From Pseudomaricurvus alcaniphilus (GTDB lineage: Bacteria > Pseudomonadota > Gammaproteobacteria > Pseudomonadales > Cellvibrionaceae): a DNA stretch of 64,000 nucleotides. Numbering within the stretch: position 1 is the stretch's first letter; the number at the start of each line of letters is the position of its first letter. The notes under the pieces are model-generated. The model saw only the letters and a list, made by a program, of their open reading frames with translations, did not search any database and was not told the DNA's origin. The stretch spans positions 62,001 to 126,000 of the forward strand of contig NZ_JAAOIX010000002.1 of NCBI RefSeq assembly GCF_011440395.1, given 5' to 3'. The translations under genes and the position numbers were made by a program. This document shows, one piece after another, positions 9,492 through 19,500 of the stretch.

Positions 9492-10985
9492 ATGAAGCAG
9501 AATAATTTCAATAAAGTGGTCATCGTCGGCGGCGGTACTGCCGGCTGGATGGCGGCAGCGGCAATGAGCAAGCTGATGGGCAAAAACCTCGACATCAGCC
9601 TGATTGAATCCGATGAAATCGGTACAGTTGGCGTAGGCGAGGCCACCATTCCGCTGCTGACCGGCTTTCACCAATTGCTGGGCATCAAGGAAGACGAGTT
9701 TATGCGCAGCTCCCAGGCCACCTTCAAACTCGGCATTCAGTTTGAAAACTGGGGCGCACTGGGGGACAAGTACTTGCACCCCTTTGGCATTATTGGTAAG
9801 GATTGCTGGGCCTGCAGCTTTCATCACTTCTGGCTGAAAGCCGTGCAGCAGGGCAAGTCCCTGGACCTCGGGGATTTCTCCCTGCACCAGCAGGTGGCGC
9901 AAGCCAACAAGTTTGCCCTCAGCGCCAAGGGCGGGCTGGATTACGCCTACCATTTCGACGCCAGTTTGTACGGCCGCTTTTTGCGCAAGTTCAGTGAGCA
10001 ACACGGCGTCAAGCGCATCGAAGGCAGGGTGGTGGACGTCGCCACCAGCGTGCAAACCGGCGCCATCGACTCCCTCACCCTGGCCTCCGGGCAGACCGTC
10101 AGTGGCGACCTCTATATCGACTGCAGCGGCTTCCGTGGCCTGTTGATCGAACAGGCCCTGCACACCGGCTATGAAGACTGGAGCCACTGGCTGCCCTGTG
10201 ATCGCGCGGTCGCGGTACAGACCACCGCGGTGCAACCACCGGTGCCCTACACCCGCTCTATCGCCCACGAAGCTGGCTGGCAGTGGCAGATTCCGTTGCA
10301 GCACCGGGTCGGCAACGGCCTGGTCTACTGCAGCACCTACCTGAGCGATGACCAGGCCCGGCAAAAACTGTTGGCCAACGTCGATGGCGAGCCCATCACC
10401 GAGCCGCGGGTCATTCCCTTTCGCACCGGCCGGCGGCTGAAGCAGTGGAATAAAAACTGCGTCGCCCTGGGCCTGGCCAGCGGCTTTTTGGAACCACTGG
10501 AATCCACCAGCCTGCACCTGGTGCAGTCCGCCGTGATCCGCCTGCTGCAGCTGTTTCCGGTCAACGGCCTCAATCAAACCGAGATCGATGAGTACAACAG
10601 TCAGTCAAAGTCGGAAATCGAATACATTCGCGACTTCATCATCCTCCACTACCATGTCACCCAGCGCAACGACAGCCCCTTCTGGAATTACTGCCGCACC
10701 ATGGACGCACCCGAGTCCCTGACCCGGCGCATCGAGTTATTTCTCAGCAACGGCCGCATTTTCCGCGAGGGGCATGAACTGTTTTTTGACGGCTCCTGGT
10801 CCCGGGTAATGACCGGCCAGGGCCTGATGCCGAAGGGCTACCACCCGATTGTGGACATTATGGCAGAGCCAGAACTGGATGCCCTGCTCAGCGATATCAA
10901 GACAACCCACGCGCGAGTGGTGGAGCGGCTGGGCAGCCACCAGGATTTTATCAATCGCTATTGTAAGGCTGAAGCCACTGGTTAG
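9492..10985 (+). CDS. Flavin-dependent tryptophan halogenase family protein (canonical motifs)
   Basis: 497 residues with all landmarks of the flavin halogenase family. The FAD motif VVIVGGGTAGWMAA is at 9-22, the catalytic lysine is K79 (TFKLG, the same number as PrnA), WQWQIP is at 263-268, and the halide-site E337-S338-T339 is in GFLEPLESTSLHLVQ. It could halogenate an aromatic substrate using FADH2, a halide (bromide is plentiful in seawater) and oxygen. No flavin reductase gene is nearby, so reductant must come from elsewhere. Paralogue of 6055-7611 but with an intact active site. Substrate unknown; free tryptophan, a peptide or a receptor residue are all possible. Confidence 0.92.
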   Translation: MKQNNFNKVVIVGGGTAGWMAAAAMSKLMGKNLDISLIESDEIGTVGVGEATIPLLTGFHQLLGIKEDEFMRSSQATFKLGIQFENWGALGDKYLHPFGIIGKDCWACSFHHFWLKAVQQGKSLDLGDFSLHQQVAQANKFALSAKGGLDYAYHFDASLYGRFLRKFSEQHGVKRIEGRVVDVATSVQTGAIDSLTLASGQTVSGDLYIDCSGFRGLLIEQALHTGYEDWSHWLPCDRAVAVQTTAVQPPVPYTRSIAHEAGWQWQIPLQHRVGNGLVYCSTYLSDDQARQKLLANVDGEPITEPRVIPFRTGRRLKQWNKNCVALGLASGFLEPLESTSLHLVQSAVIRLLQLFPVNGLNQTEIDEYNSQSKSEIEYIRDFIILHYHVTQRNDSPFWNYCRTMDAPESLTRRIELFLSNGRIFREGHELFFDGSWSRVMTGQGLMPKGYHPIVDIMAEPELDALLSDIKTTHARVVERLGSHQDFINRYCKAEATG

Positions 10986-11182
10986 CCGGTGTAGCGCCAA
11001 TCCATAAACACTACTTTTGGTCCTCCCCCTGCAGGCGGCGCTCCGGCGTCGCCGCGCCGGCCCGTATTTGGTCGCAGCTTCAACCCATCTCAACGTGTTT
11101 GTATTGTTTTTGATCGGTCACACGGTATCGTCCCACTGTTGATAAAAAATACCTAAACATAATCAATTTATCAGGTGGGGAT
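10986..11182. promoter_or_regulatory. Spacer upstream of GH16 lipoprotein gene
   Basis: 197 AT-richer bases between the halogenase block and the glucanase genes. The likely start of a new transcript is here, but no promoter hexamers are certain. A GGTGGGG ribosome site ends just before the ATG at 11183. Confidence 0.3.
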
Positions 11183-12589
11183 ATGGCGGAGAGACAGCCT
11201 AATAGCGCCGGCGCGCTGGCGTTGGCAGCTTTTATTTTCTCGACTGTGAGCTTGTTCGGCTGCAGCGAAAAACAAGCGCCGCCGGCGGCTTCGCACAAGC
11301 CGGCCGACAGCGCAACAGCCAGCCCTGCCAGCAGCAAGTTTTCCCACAACGACGCGGTGGTTTGGGCAGTGAATATCGGCGGCCCGGAACACCTGGGCAG
11401 CGACGCTGTCCGCTACCTGGCCGACACCCTGGACTGGCAGGCGGAAAGCGGGACTATCGACAACATCCTCGGCACCCAGGATGAAACCGTCTTTCGGACT
11501 TACCGCAGTGGCGACCTGCAATTGCGCCAGCCGCTCGCCAACGGGGTCTACGACATCACCTTTAAATTTGCCGAGCCGGAGCATATTGCCGTGGGCGAGC
11601 GCGTGTTCAGCATTTCCGCCGAGGGTAAAACAGTCATCGCCGATCTCGATGTCAAGTTGGCGCGCGACGGCAACCACCGCGCGGCACTGGTGCGCACGGT
11701 AACCGATGTGCAGGTCAACGACGGCCGGCTCGATATAGGCTTTGATGCCAGTGCCGGCGAGCCACTGTTGAACGCCATTATCGTACGCCAGAAAACCAGC
11801 GACAGCCGCAACTGGCAGCTGCTCTGGAGTGATGAGTTTGATTACCAGGGTGCGCCGGACCCGCAGCGGTGGAGCTTTGATGAATGGCCGGCGCGCAAGG
11901 TCAACGACGAGGACCAGACCTACACCAGCCGCGCTCGCAACGTGAGGGTGGAGGACGGCAAGCTGGTGATCGAAGCCCACAAGGAGCAATACAACAACGC
12001 CGAATACACCTCCGGTCGCATTCACTCCCACGACAAGGGTGACTTCCTCTACGGCCGGGCCGACATTCGCGCCAAACTGCCCGCCGGCCAGGGCACCTGG
12101 TCCGCCATCTGGATGCTGCCCAGCGACCCTTTCCGCTACGCCACCAACTGTGCCGGGGGTGCGGATTGGCAGGGCAGCAGCACCTGCGATGCCTGGCCCA
12201 ACTCCGGCGAGATCGACATCATGGAGCATGTGGGTTACGACATGCAAACCGTGCACGGCACCGTCCACAACAAAGCCTACTACTTCGTCAATTACCAGCA
12301 GCGCAAGGCCAGTGTCGAAGGCAAGAGCGTCGATAGTGAATTCCACGTCTATTCCATCGAGTGGACTCCGGAGCACATTTACATCCTGTTTGATGGCACA
12401 CCCTACTTTTTTTACCGCAATGAGGGCACGGGCTGGCAAGCCTGGCCTTACGACCACCCCTACCACATCATCCTCAATCTGGCGATTGGCGGGCACTGGG
12501 GCCGGGCCGGCGGTCCCATTGACGACACACTATTTCCGGTGCGGATGGAAGTTGATTACGTGCGGGTGTTTAAACCCGCGGTTAACTGA
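11183..12589 (+). CDS. GH16 endo-beta-1,3-glucanase lipoprotein with malectin-like N-terminus
   Basis: 468 residues. A lipoprotein signal is seen (STVSLFGCS, Cys about residue 31), then a Pro/Ala/Ser linker. A malectin-like (CBM57-type) domain follows at about 55-205 (VVWAVNIGGPEHLGSDAVRYLADT). The GH16 domain runs from about 208 to the end, with the catalytic signature GEIDIMEHVG carrying nucleophile and acid/base glutamates. The C-terminal strand MEVDYVRVF is typical of laminarinase-type GH16. It would cleave internal bonds of laminarin at the cell surface or in the periplasm, supplying the receptor or the GH3 enzymes. It heads the run of glucan genes. GH16 is broad, so beta-1,3-glucan specificity rests on the motif type and on the locus. 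Confidence 0.92.
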   Translation: MAERQPNSAGALALAAFIFSTVSLFGCSEKQAPPAASHKPADSATASPASSKFSHNDAVVWAVNIGGPEHLGSDAVRYLADTLDWQAESGTIDNILGTQDETVFRTYRSGDLQLRQPLANGVYDITFKFAEPEHIAVGERVFSISAEGKTVIADLDVKLARDGNHRAALVRTVTDVQVNDGRLDIGFDASAGEPLLNAIIVRQKTSDSRNWQLLWSDEFDYQGAPDPQRWSFDEWPARKVNDEDQTYTSRARNVRVEDGKLVIEAHKEQYNNAEYTSGRIHSHDKGDFLYGRADIRAKLPAGQGTWSAIWMLPSDPFRYATNCAGGADWQGSSTCDAWPNSGEIDIMEHVGYDMQTVHGTVHNKAYYFVNYQQRKASVEGKSVDSEFHVYSIEWTPEHIYILFDGTPYFFYRNEGTGWQAWPYDHPYHIILNLAIGGHWGRAGGPIDDTLFPVRMEVDYVRVFKPAVN

Positions 12590-12687
12590 AACGCACCGGC
12601 GACCATTATTGACATGCTGCCGCTACGCTTTGCACTCGAGCGGCAAGCATCCGAACAACTATTACATTAAACAATGCGAGGATGGCC

Positions 12688-15600
12688 ATGAACCAATCAG
12701 CTGAGCAATCACACAACGCCGCAGGGGAGTTCCTGACCTGCGACGGCGATCGTTTTTACGCAATTCACAACGTCGACAAAATGCCGCCGTTTTTTACCAG
12801 TGTGGTGTCCGACAGCGACCACTGGCTGTTTGTGTCATCCACCGGCGGCCTGACCGCAGGCCGAGTGTCGCCGGAGACTGCCCTGTTCCCCTACGTCACG
12901 GTCGACAAGATCCACGAGAGCACTGGTCACAGCGGCCCTAAAACCCTGCTGAGAGTCGGCCGCAACGGCAATATGCTGAACTGGGAGCCGTTTAACAAGG
13001 ATCACAACGAGCGCTACCAACTGACCAGAAACCTGTACAAGAATTTGCTCGGCAACAAACTGCGCTTCGAGGAAATCAATCACGATCTGCAGTTGGCGTT
13101 TCGCTATACCTGGTTGACCAGCGACAGCCACGGCTTTGTGCGCCAGTGCCAGCTCGAGAACCTCGGCGACAACGGGGTGCAAGTCGATATGCTCGATGGC
13201 TTGCAGAATATTCTCCCGGCCGGGACTCCGCGCTACACCCAGACCAACTCGCCCAACCTGGTGGATGCCTACAAGTGGACCGAGCTGGATCAAACCACAG
13301 GCATGGCCTTTTTTACCCTCTATTCCGGCATCACCGATCGCGCCGAGCCCTGCGAGTCACTGCGCAGCAATAGTGTATTTTGCCTCGGGCTCGATGACTA
13401 CAAGGTGCTGCTCTCCGCGGACCAAATAGGTAATTTTCGCCTGGGCATGCCCCTCCAGCAGGAAGTGCTGAAACGCGGTATCCGCGGCGCCTACCTGGTC
13501 AATGCCCAGCTGGAACTCGCCCCCAACGCCTGCCAGCAGTGGCAGCTGGTCGCCAATGTGGAGCAGAGCCAGAAGCAGGTAGTCGCCCTGCGCCAGCAAC
13601 TGGCCCAGCCGGCAACTGTCGCCGCCGACATTGCCCGTTCCATCGAACGCGGCTCGGATGAACTGGCGCGCATCATGGCCGGCGGCGATGGTTTCCAGGC
13701 CACCGCTGAAGAAAACGTGACGACCCACCACTACGCCAACGTGCTGTTCAATATTCTCCGCGGCGGCGCCTTCATCGAGCAGTACAAGGTCAGTTCACGG
13801 GATTTTTCCACCACGGTGCAGAACTTCAACAAGATTGTCTTCGCACGCCACCAGCAATGCCTGCAGACCCTGCCACAGCAAGTGGAATACGGCCAGCTGT
13901 TGCAGACCGTACGGCAGCAGGGCGATGCCCAACTGGAACGCCTGTGCCACGAATACCTGCCCATCACCTTCGGCCGCCGCCACGGCGACCCGAGCCGTCC
14001 CTGGAACCAGTTCGCCATTAAAATCAAGGACAGCCAGGGCAACCCGCTGCTCTACTACGCCGGCAACTGGCGCGATATTTTCCAGAACTGGGAGGCGCTG
14101 ACTTTCAGTTACCCGGAGTTTATTGAGAATGTGATTGCCAAGTTCGTCAACGCCTCCACCATGGACGGCTACAACCCCTATCGCATTACCAAGGATGGCA
14201 TCGACTGGGAAGTGGAAGAGCCGGACGACCCCTGGAGTTATATCGGCTACTGGGGTGACCACCAGATCATCTACCTGCTGAAGTTACTGGAGCAGTCCAA
14301 CAACTTTCACCCGGACTTGCTCGGCAACCTGTTGCACGAGGAGCTGTTCTGCTACGCCAATGTGCCCTACCGCATCAAGCCGTTTGCGGCCTTGCTCGAG
14401 AACGCAAAGAGCACGGTGGAATACGATGAGGGCCTGGCCGAGCGCATCGAGCACAGGGTCGCCGAGTTGGGCGCCGACGGCAAGCTGATCGCCGACGCCA
14501 ACGGCGAGGTCTACCAGGTGAATTTGCTGGAGAAACTGCTGGTACCACTGCTGGCCAAGCTCGGCAACCTGGTGCTCGACGGTGGCATCTGGCTCAATAC
14601 CCAGCGGCCGGAATGGAATGACGCCAACAACGCTTTGGTCGGCCAGGGCCTGTCCATGGTTACGCTCTACTACATGCGGCGCTATATCAGCTTTATGCAG
14701 CAACTGCTGGCGACGGAGTCCGGCGCGACGGCCCTGTCTACCGAAGTCAGCGAGTGGCTGCAAGCGACCACCGCCGCACTGGGCAGGGTGCGCCCGCTGC
14801 TGGGTGCCGCGCCGGTTTCTGCCGAACAGCGCTTCCAGACACTGCTGGAATTGGGCGAGGCCGCCAGCAACTATCGACTGACGGTGTATAAACTGGAACG
14901 CTTTTCCGGCAAGGTGCAACAGCCCCTGGCCGAGGTCAAGAATTTGCTCGACGATGCCCTCGCCGCCATCGACCACACCATCGGCACCAACCGCCGCGAC
15001 GACGGACTCTATCACGCCTATAACCTGCTGGCATTAAACGGCCGGGCCGTTGAGGTGGATACGCTGTATCCGATGCTCGAAGGCCAGGTGGCCGCCTTGA
15101 GTGCCGGTGCTATTGCCCCCGACGCGGTGGTGGACACCCTGGAAGCCCTCTATGCCAGCGCGGTGTACCGGGCCGACCAGAAAACCTTTATGCTCTATCC
15201 CGACCGGCAGCTGCCCGGTTACCTGGAGAAAAATTGTATCCCCGCCGCCAGGGTCGAGGCACTGCCGGTGCTGCAGCAGATGCTGCAGCGGGGTGACGAA
15301 CGCATCCTGCTGCGCGATGCCGATGGCAATTACCGCTTTGACGCCGGCTTTACCAATGTCGGTGATTTGATCAAGCGCATCGAGAGTTTGTTACCGGAAT
15401 ATGGCGATGCCCTGGACCAGGCCCGCAAGCCGCTGCTGGCACTCTACGAAGACGTCTTCAACCACCAGGAGTTTACCGGCCGCTCCGGCGGTATGTTTGG
15501 CTTTGAAGGCTTGGGCTGTATCTACTGGCACATGGTGGCCAAGCTGTTACTGGCGGTGCAGGAAAATTTCTTCGCCGCGCTGGAGCAACAGGCTGACCCG

Positions 15601-16137
15601 GCAACCTGCGCCCGGCTGGCACAACTCTACTACCGCGTGCGGGAAGGCATTGGCTTTAACAAAACCCCGGCGGAATACGGCGCCTTTCCCATGGACCCCT
15701 ACTCCCACACCCCCAAACACGCCGGCGCCCAGCAGCCGGGTATGACCGGTCAGGTGAAGGAGGAAGTGCTGTCCCGCTTCGGTGAGCTGGGCTTGCGAGT
15801 CAGTGACGGTGCGGCTCGATTCGAGCCAACCTTGCTGCGGCCCTGCGAGTTTGTCAGTGAGCCGCGTTCGTTCCGTTACCTGGACGTCAACGATAGCTGG
15901 CAGGAACTGACGGTGCCGGCACAGGGGCTGGCGTTCACCTGGTGCCAGGTGCCGATCGTGTACTGTCTCGATGACAGCACCACCCCGGCCCTGATCGTCA
16001 ATTGGGCCAGCGGCAAGAGCCAAACCTTTACCCCCCAGGCACTGCCGGCCGAGGAAAGTATCGAGCTGTTCCAGCGCACCGGTCGAATCCGCCAGCTGAC
16101 CCTGACCCTGAACTCAAAGCAGCTCTTCAACGCTTAA
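12688..16137 (+). CDS. Probable GH149 beta-1,3-oligoglucan phosphorylase
   Basis: 1149 residues, no signal peptide, so cytoplasmic. Family GH149 enzymes (1,100-1,200 residues, related to GH94 and GH161) cleave beta-1,3-glucan oligosaccharides with phosphate to give alpha-glucose-1-phosphate. Supporting features are the length, a GH94-like N-terminal beta-sandwich region (LFVSSTGGLTAGRVSPETALFPY), and the barrel motif SYIGYWGDHQIIYLLKLLE, whose Asp (about 524) is the likely general acid. C-terminal features such as RSGGMFGFEGLGCIYWHMV and GFNKTPAEYGAFPMDPYSHTP are also consistent. The second ATG (12688) is preferred over 12682 because GAGG is then 6 bases upstream. It saves ATP compared with hydrolysis. 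GH161 is the main alternative. Confidence 0.82.
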   Translation: MNQSAEQSHNAAGEFLTCDGDRFYAIHNVDKMPPFFTSVVSDSDHWLFVSSTGGLTAGRVSPETALFPYVTVDKIHESTGHSGPKTLLRVGRNGNMLNWEPFNKDHNERYQLTRNLYKNLLGNKLRFEEINHDLQLAFRYTWLTSDSHGFVRQCQLENLGDNGVQVDMLDGLQNILPAGTPRYTQTNSPNLVDAYKWTELDQTTGMAFFTLYSGITDRAEPCESLRSNSVFCLGLDDYKVLLSADQIGNFRLGMPLQQEVLKRGIRGAYLVNAQLELAPNACQQWQLVANVEQSQKQVVALRQQLAQPATVAADIARSIERGSDELARIMAGGDGFQATAEENVTTHHYANVLFNILRGGAFIEQYKVSSRDFSTTVQNFNKIVFARHQQCLQTLPQQVEYGQLLQTVRQQGDAQLERLCHEYLPITFGRRHGDPSRPWNQFAIKIKDSQGNPLLYYAGNWRDIFQNWEALTFSYPEFIENVIAKFVNASTMDGYNPYRITKDGIDWEVEEPDDPWSYIGYWGDHQIIYLLKLLEQSNNFHPDLLGNLLHEELFCYANVPYRIKPFAALLENAKSTVEYDEGLAERIEHRVAELGADGKLIADANGEVYQVNLLEKLLVPLLAKLGNLVLDGGIWLNTQRPEWNDANNALVGQGLSMVTLYYMRRYISFMQQLLATESGATALSTEVSEWLQATTAALGRVRPLLGAAPVSAEQRFQTLLELGEAASNYRLTVYKLERFSGKVQQPLAEVKNLLDDALAAIDHTIGTNRRDDGLYHAYNLLALNGRAVEVDTLYPMLEGQVAALSAGAIAPDAVVDTLEALYASAVYRADQKTFMLYPDRQLPGYLEKNCIPAARVEALPVLQQMLQRGDERILLRDADGNYRFDAGFTNVGDLIKRIESLLPEYGDALDQARKPLLALYEDVFNHQEFTGRSGGMFGFEGLGCIYWHMVAKLLLAVQENFFAALEQQADPATCARLAQLYYRVREGIGFNKTPAEYGAFPMDPYSHTPKHAGAQQPGMTGQVKEEVLSRFGELGLRVSDGAARFEPTLLRPCEFVSEPRSFRYLDVNDSWQELTVPAQGLAFTWCQVPIVYCLDDSTTPALIVNWASGKSQTFTPQALPAEESIELFQRTGRIRQLTLTLNSKQLFNA

Positions 16138-16510
16138 AACCTGCAGCGTGTTTCCCGCACTTACCCGGTTGCTTCAGCAATTGGGGAAGTCGGGAGATAC
16201 TATTAATTGTGCCCCTATCTCGCAGTAGCCTTCCCGTTTCCCGGCAGTTGCCTTTTTGACCCGGAGCTAACCCGGTTCAACTCAAAACGATGGTTCAGAA
16301 AAGTTGTTGCTGTTAGGGTGCGATATCGCATGAGATCGCCTTTTGCTGTCGCTTGAATTGGCGCTAACAGTTATTGATCAACACCAAGATGTGTGCGTCT
16401 GGGCATGAGGAATTCCGCTCCCGAATTGCGCCTCCCAATTGACTACATTCAGCGGTTAAACCCAGCTGGATTATCAGTTGGCCATAATTACAATAATTAG
16501 TGAGTAAATT
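16138..16510. promoter_or_regulatory. Intergenic leader before the GH16-GH81 gene
   Basis: 373 bases with no supported gene. It holds a 10-base palindrome GCGATATCGC at 16320-16329 and an AT-rich stretch ending in TTAGTGAGTAAATT right before the ATG. There is no obvious terminator for the phosphorylase gene. Confidence 0.3.
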
Positions 16511-19500
16511 ATGACTCGTTACGTTTCAGCCAAATTGTCGATTATCCGAGCTCCGGCACCGCGCTCGCGCCAACCCGCGCAGCCTCACTCAGGGCGACCA
16601 GGGTTACTTCAATGGAGCGCTGCATTTGTCGCTATGCTTTGCGTCAACTGCGCCCTGGCCCAGCAGGGGGAGTTACTCTGGGAGGATAATTTCGACACAT
16701 TCGACAGCGATGCCTGGTCGATTGATCTCGGCGACGGTTGCGACCAGGGAATCTGCGGCTGGGGCAACCAGGAGCTGCAAGCCTACGGAGAATCAAACGT
16801 CTATATAGCAGCGGCGCCGGGCGAGGTGGGCAACAGCGCCCTCGTCCTTGAGGCGCGCGATGAAGCTGCCGGTGGCCTGGCATTTACCTCCGGTAAAATT
16901 CTCAGCAAAAACAAGGTCGCTGTTAAATACGGCATGATCGAATATCGGGTGCTGATCCCAAGCGTTGACACGGGACTTTGGCCCGCAGTGTGGATGCTGG
17001 GTACCAGCACCGCTGCCTGGCCGCGCAAAGGTGAAATCGACATGATGGAGATGGGCCAATCATGGGCCCAGCGCAGTAACGCCGGCCACCCCGGTGCAGC
17101 CTCGAATAATTATGTTGGCTCCAATGTTATTCGCTACGCTGAGGCGGCTTGCGTACCCGGCAACGAAACCTGTGCTGCGAGTGCCGCCTGGCAAACGGAT
17201 AACGCCTATGTTTCCGATCAGCCGTTGACCGGCCGTTTTGTCACCTATCGTACCTATTGGACTGATACCGAACTGCGCTTCAGTGTGATTGATAATGGTG
17301 TCGAATACGATTTGTTTGACAGTCCCGTTGCAATCCCCAATGACGACCCCGACGCAGAGGCGCTGCGCGCGCCGTTTTATCTGCTGTTAAATTTGGCGGT
17401 CGGCGGCAATTTTACCGATGCGCTTAACAGCAGCCAGGTCAGCGCACCGCTGCCGGCCAAAATGTATGTCGACTATGTTCGGGTCTATCGCTACAACGGT
17501 CTCGGCGAGGTATTTCTGGGCGCTATTGCGCAACCCGAAACGGGCACCTTCGGGGTATTTACCGATAACACACCAACCTCCAATAAACTGGAAGCCGGGG
17601 TGACATCCGATATTTTCATTTGGGATCCCGCCACCGGCACAGGTAATACCGCAGCGGCGGAAGGGGATAATGTTATCGCCTGGAATCCAAAGGCGAACAG
17701 CTGGTTTGGCGGCGGTGTACTCGCGCGACAGGCATTGGATTTAAGCAATTTTTCTGAAGGCAGCTTGAAATTTAAGATTAAAATTCCCGCCAATGTAGGG
17801 TTCCGCATCGGCATTACCGACACTTACACCAATCAAAACTGGTTGAATTTCCCTGCCGGCGAAGCGATTTACGGTATGGTTCGCAACGGAGAATGGACGG
17901 ATGTCAGTATTCCGGTTGCTGATTTACGCGGCAGCTTGATTGCCATGCAGTCCATTGCTTATCCGTTTGCGCTGCTCAGCCTGGACCCGCTAGCCGTTAC
18001 CGATTTTCAATTGGCGGTAGACGATATTCGCTTTGAGGGCGGCGGTGATGATGGAGTTATCGACAGTGATGGCGATGGGGTGACCGATGCCCTGGATGCT
18101 TGCCCCGACACGCCTGCAGGTCGTGAGGTGGATGCCTCTGGCTGTGAAATTCCCACCGCAATTGACCATGAAGTTGCCATCGCCAACGGCATACTGGTTG
18201 GTGGTCTCGCATCCGCGCAGCCGGGCTATACACTCTATGCAAGCACTAAACACCAGCCGAAAGACAGCGGTAAAAAGGACAAGCAGGACAAAAAAGATAA
18301 GAAAGATAAGAAGATAAAGCCTGCAAAGTGCAACAAAAAATGCCAGGCGGAATACAGCCCGCTGCTGGTGACAGATGGCAACGCCTCCGGGGTCCCGGAT
18401 CTCGGCACCTTCGCCTTAAGTGACGGCTCGCTCCAGGTAACCTACCTCGGCATGCCGTTGTACTTCTCCAACGCTGACGACGCCAGTGGCGGTGACGCAG
18501 GGATTTCCAAAAAATTCTCCTTCGTCGAAGCGCCCTACATAGAAGATCCGGACAGCGATGCCGATGGTGTTGTCGACAGCATGGACCAGTGCCCGAATAC
18601 GCCAGCAGGGACCATGGTTGACGCCCAGGGGTGTGAAATCTTTCTGGATTCCGACAGCGACGGCGTTGTCGATCGGGATGACATCTGTCCCAATACCCCC
18701 GCGGGTACCCAGGTTGATGCCCAGGGTTGTGCGGTTATGGTTGATACCGATGGCGACGGGGTGTACGACCAGGATGATAACTGCCCCAATACACCGGTTG
18801 GCAGCGTGGTCGACGCCGACGGCTGCGTGATTCAAACCCCTCCACCAGAGCCTTCCGACGCAATGCAGATATACATTGATGCGGTTGGGGGAGATTGGGC
18901 GCTGTGGGATTGCTGCGGCGGCGCGACGATTGTCGAGCTGGCCGATAGCGATAGCAGCCATGGCACTGTAGCCCAGTTCAGTTTTGGCGAGGCGCCAACA
19001 GTAGCCGGGTTCTTATTGCCCACTGGCATTGATGCCTCGGCGTTCGCCGGCGGCACCCTGGAGTTTGATTTCTATCTGGCCGCTGCACCGCTGGACTCCA
19101 GCGCTGAATTTCGCCTGAAAATTGAAGGCGCCGACGGCAGTGCATTTGTCGAAGTGCTGCTCTCCGCCAGCCAGCAGGGCGAAGCGCCTGTGGTTGGCCA
19201 ATGGCAGCACTTTAGCTTTGATCTCGACAGTCTGGCAGATGCTGGCAGCTGGGACTTGAGCACTTTGAAAATCGTTATGGTATTTCCCGACTGGGGCAAG
19301 GGTAACGGCACGGTCTATCGCATCGATAATGTCCAGCTGGTGCCACTGGCTCCGCCGACACTGCCGCTCTACACCGATGCGGTAGCGGGTGACTGGTCGC
19401 TGTGGGATTGCTGCGGCGGCGCGACGATTGTCGAGCTGGCAGATAGCGATAGTAGCCATGGCATTGTAGCCCAATTCAGTTTTGGCGAGGCGCCAACAGT

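Noticed and set aside
9327-10577. 416-codon minus-strand frame opposite the second halogenase
   Set aside because: Antisense shadow; the plus strand carries complete halogenase motifs.
11171-12496. 441-codon minus-strand frame opposite the GH16 lipoprotein
   Set aside because: Antisense shadow with low-complexity Val/Gly/Ala composition; the plus frame has the GH16 active site.
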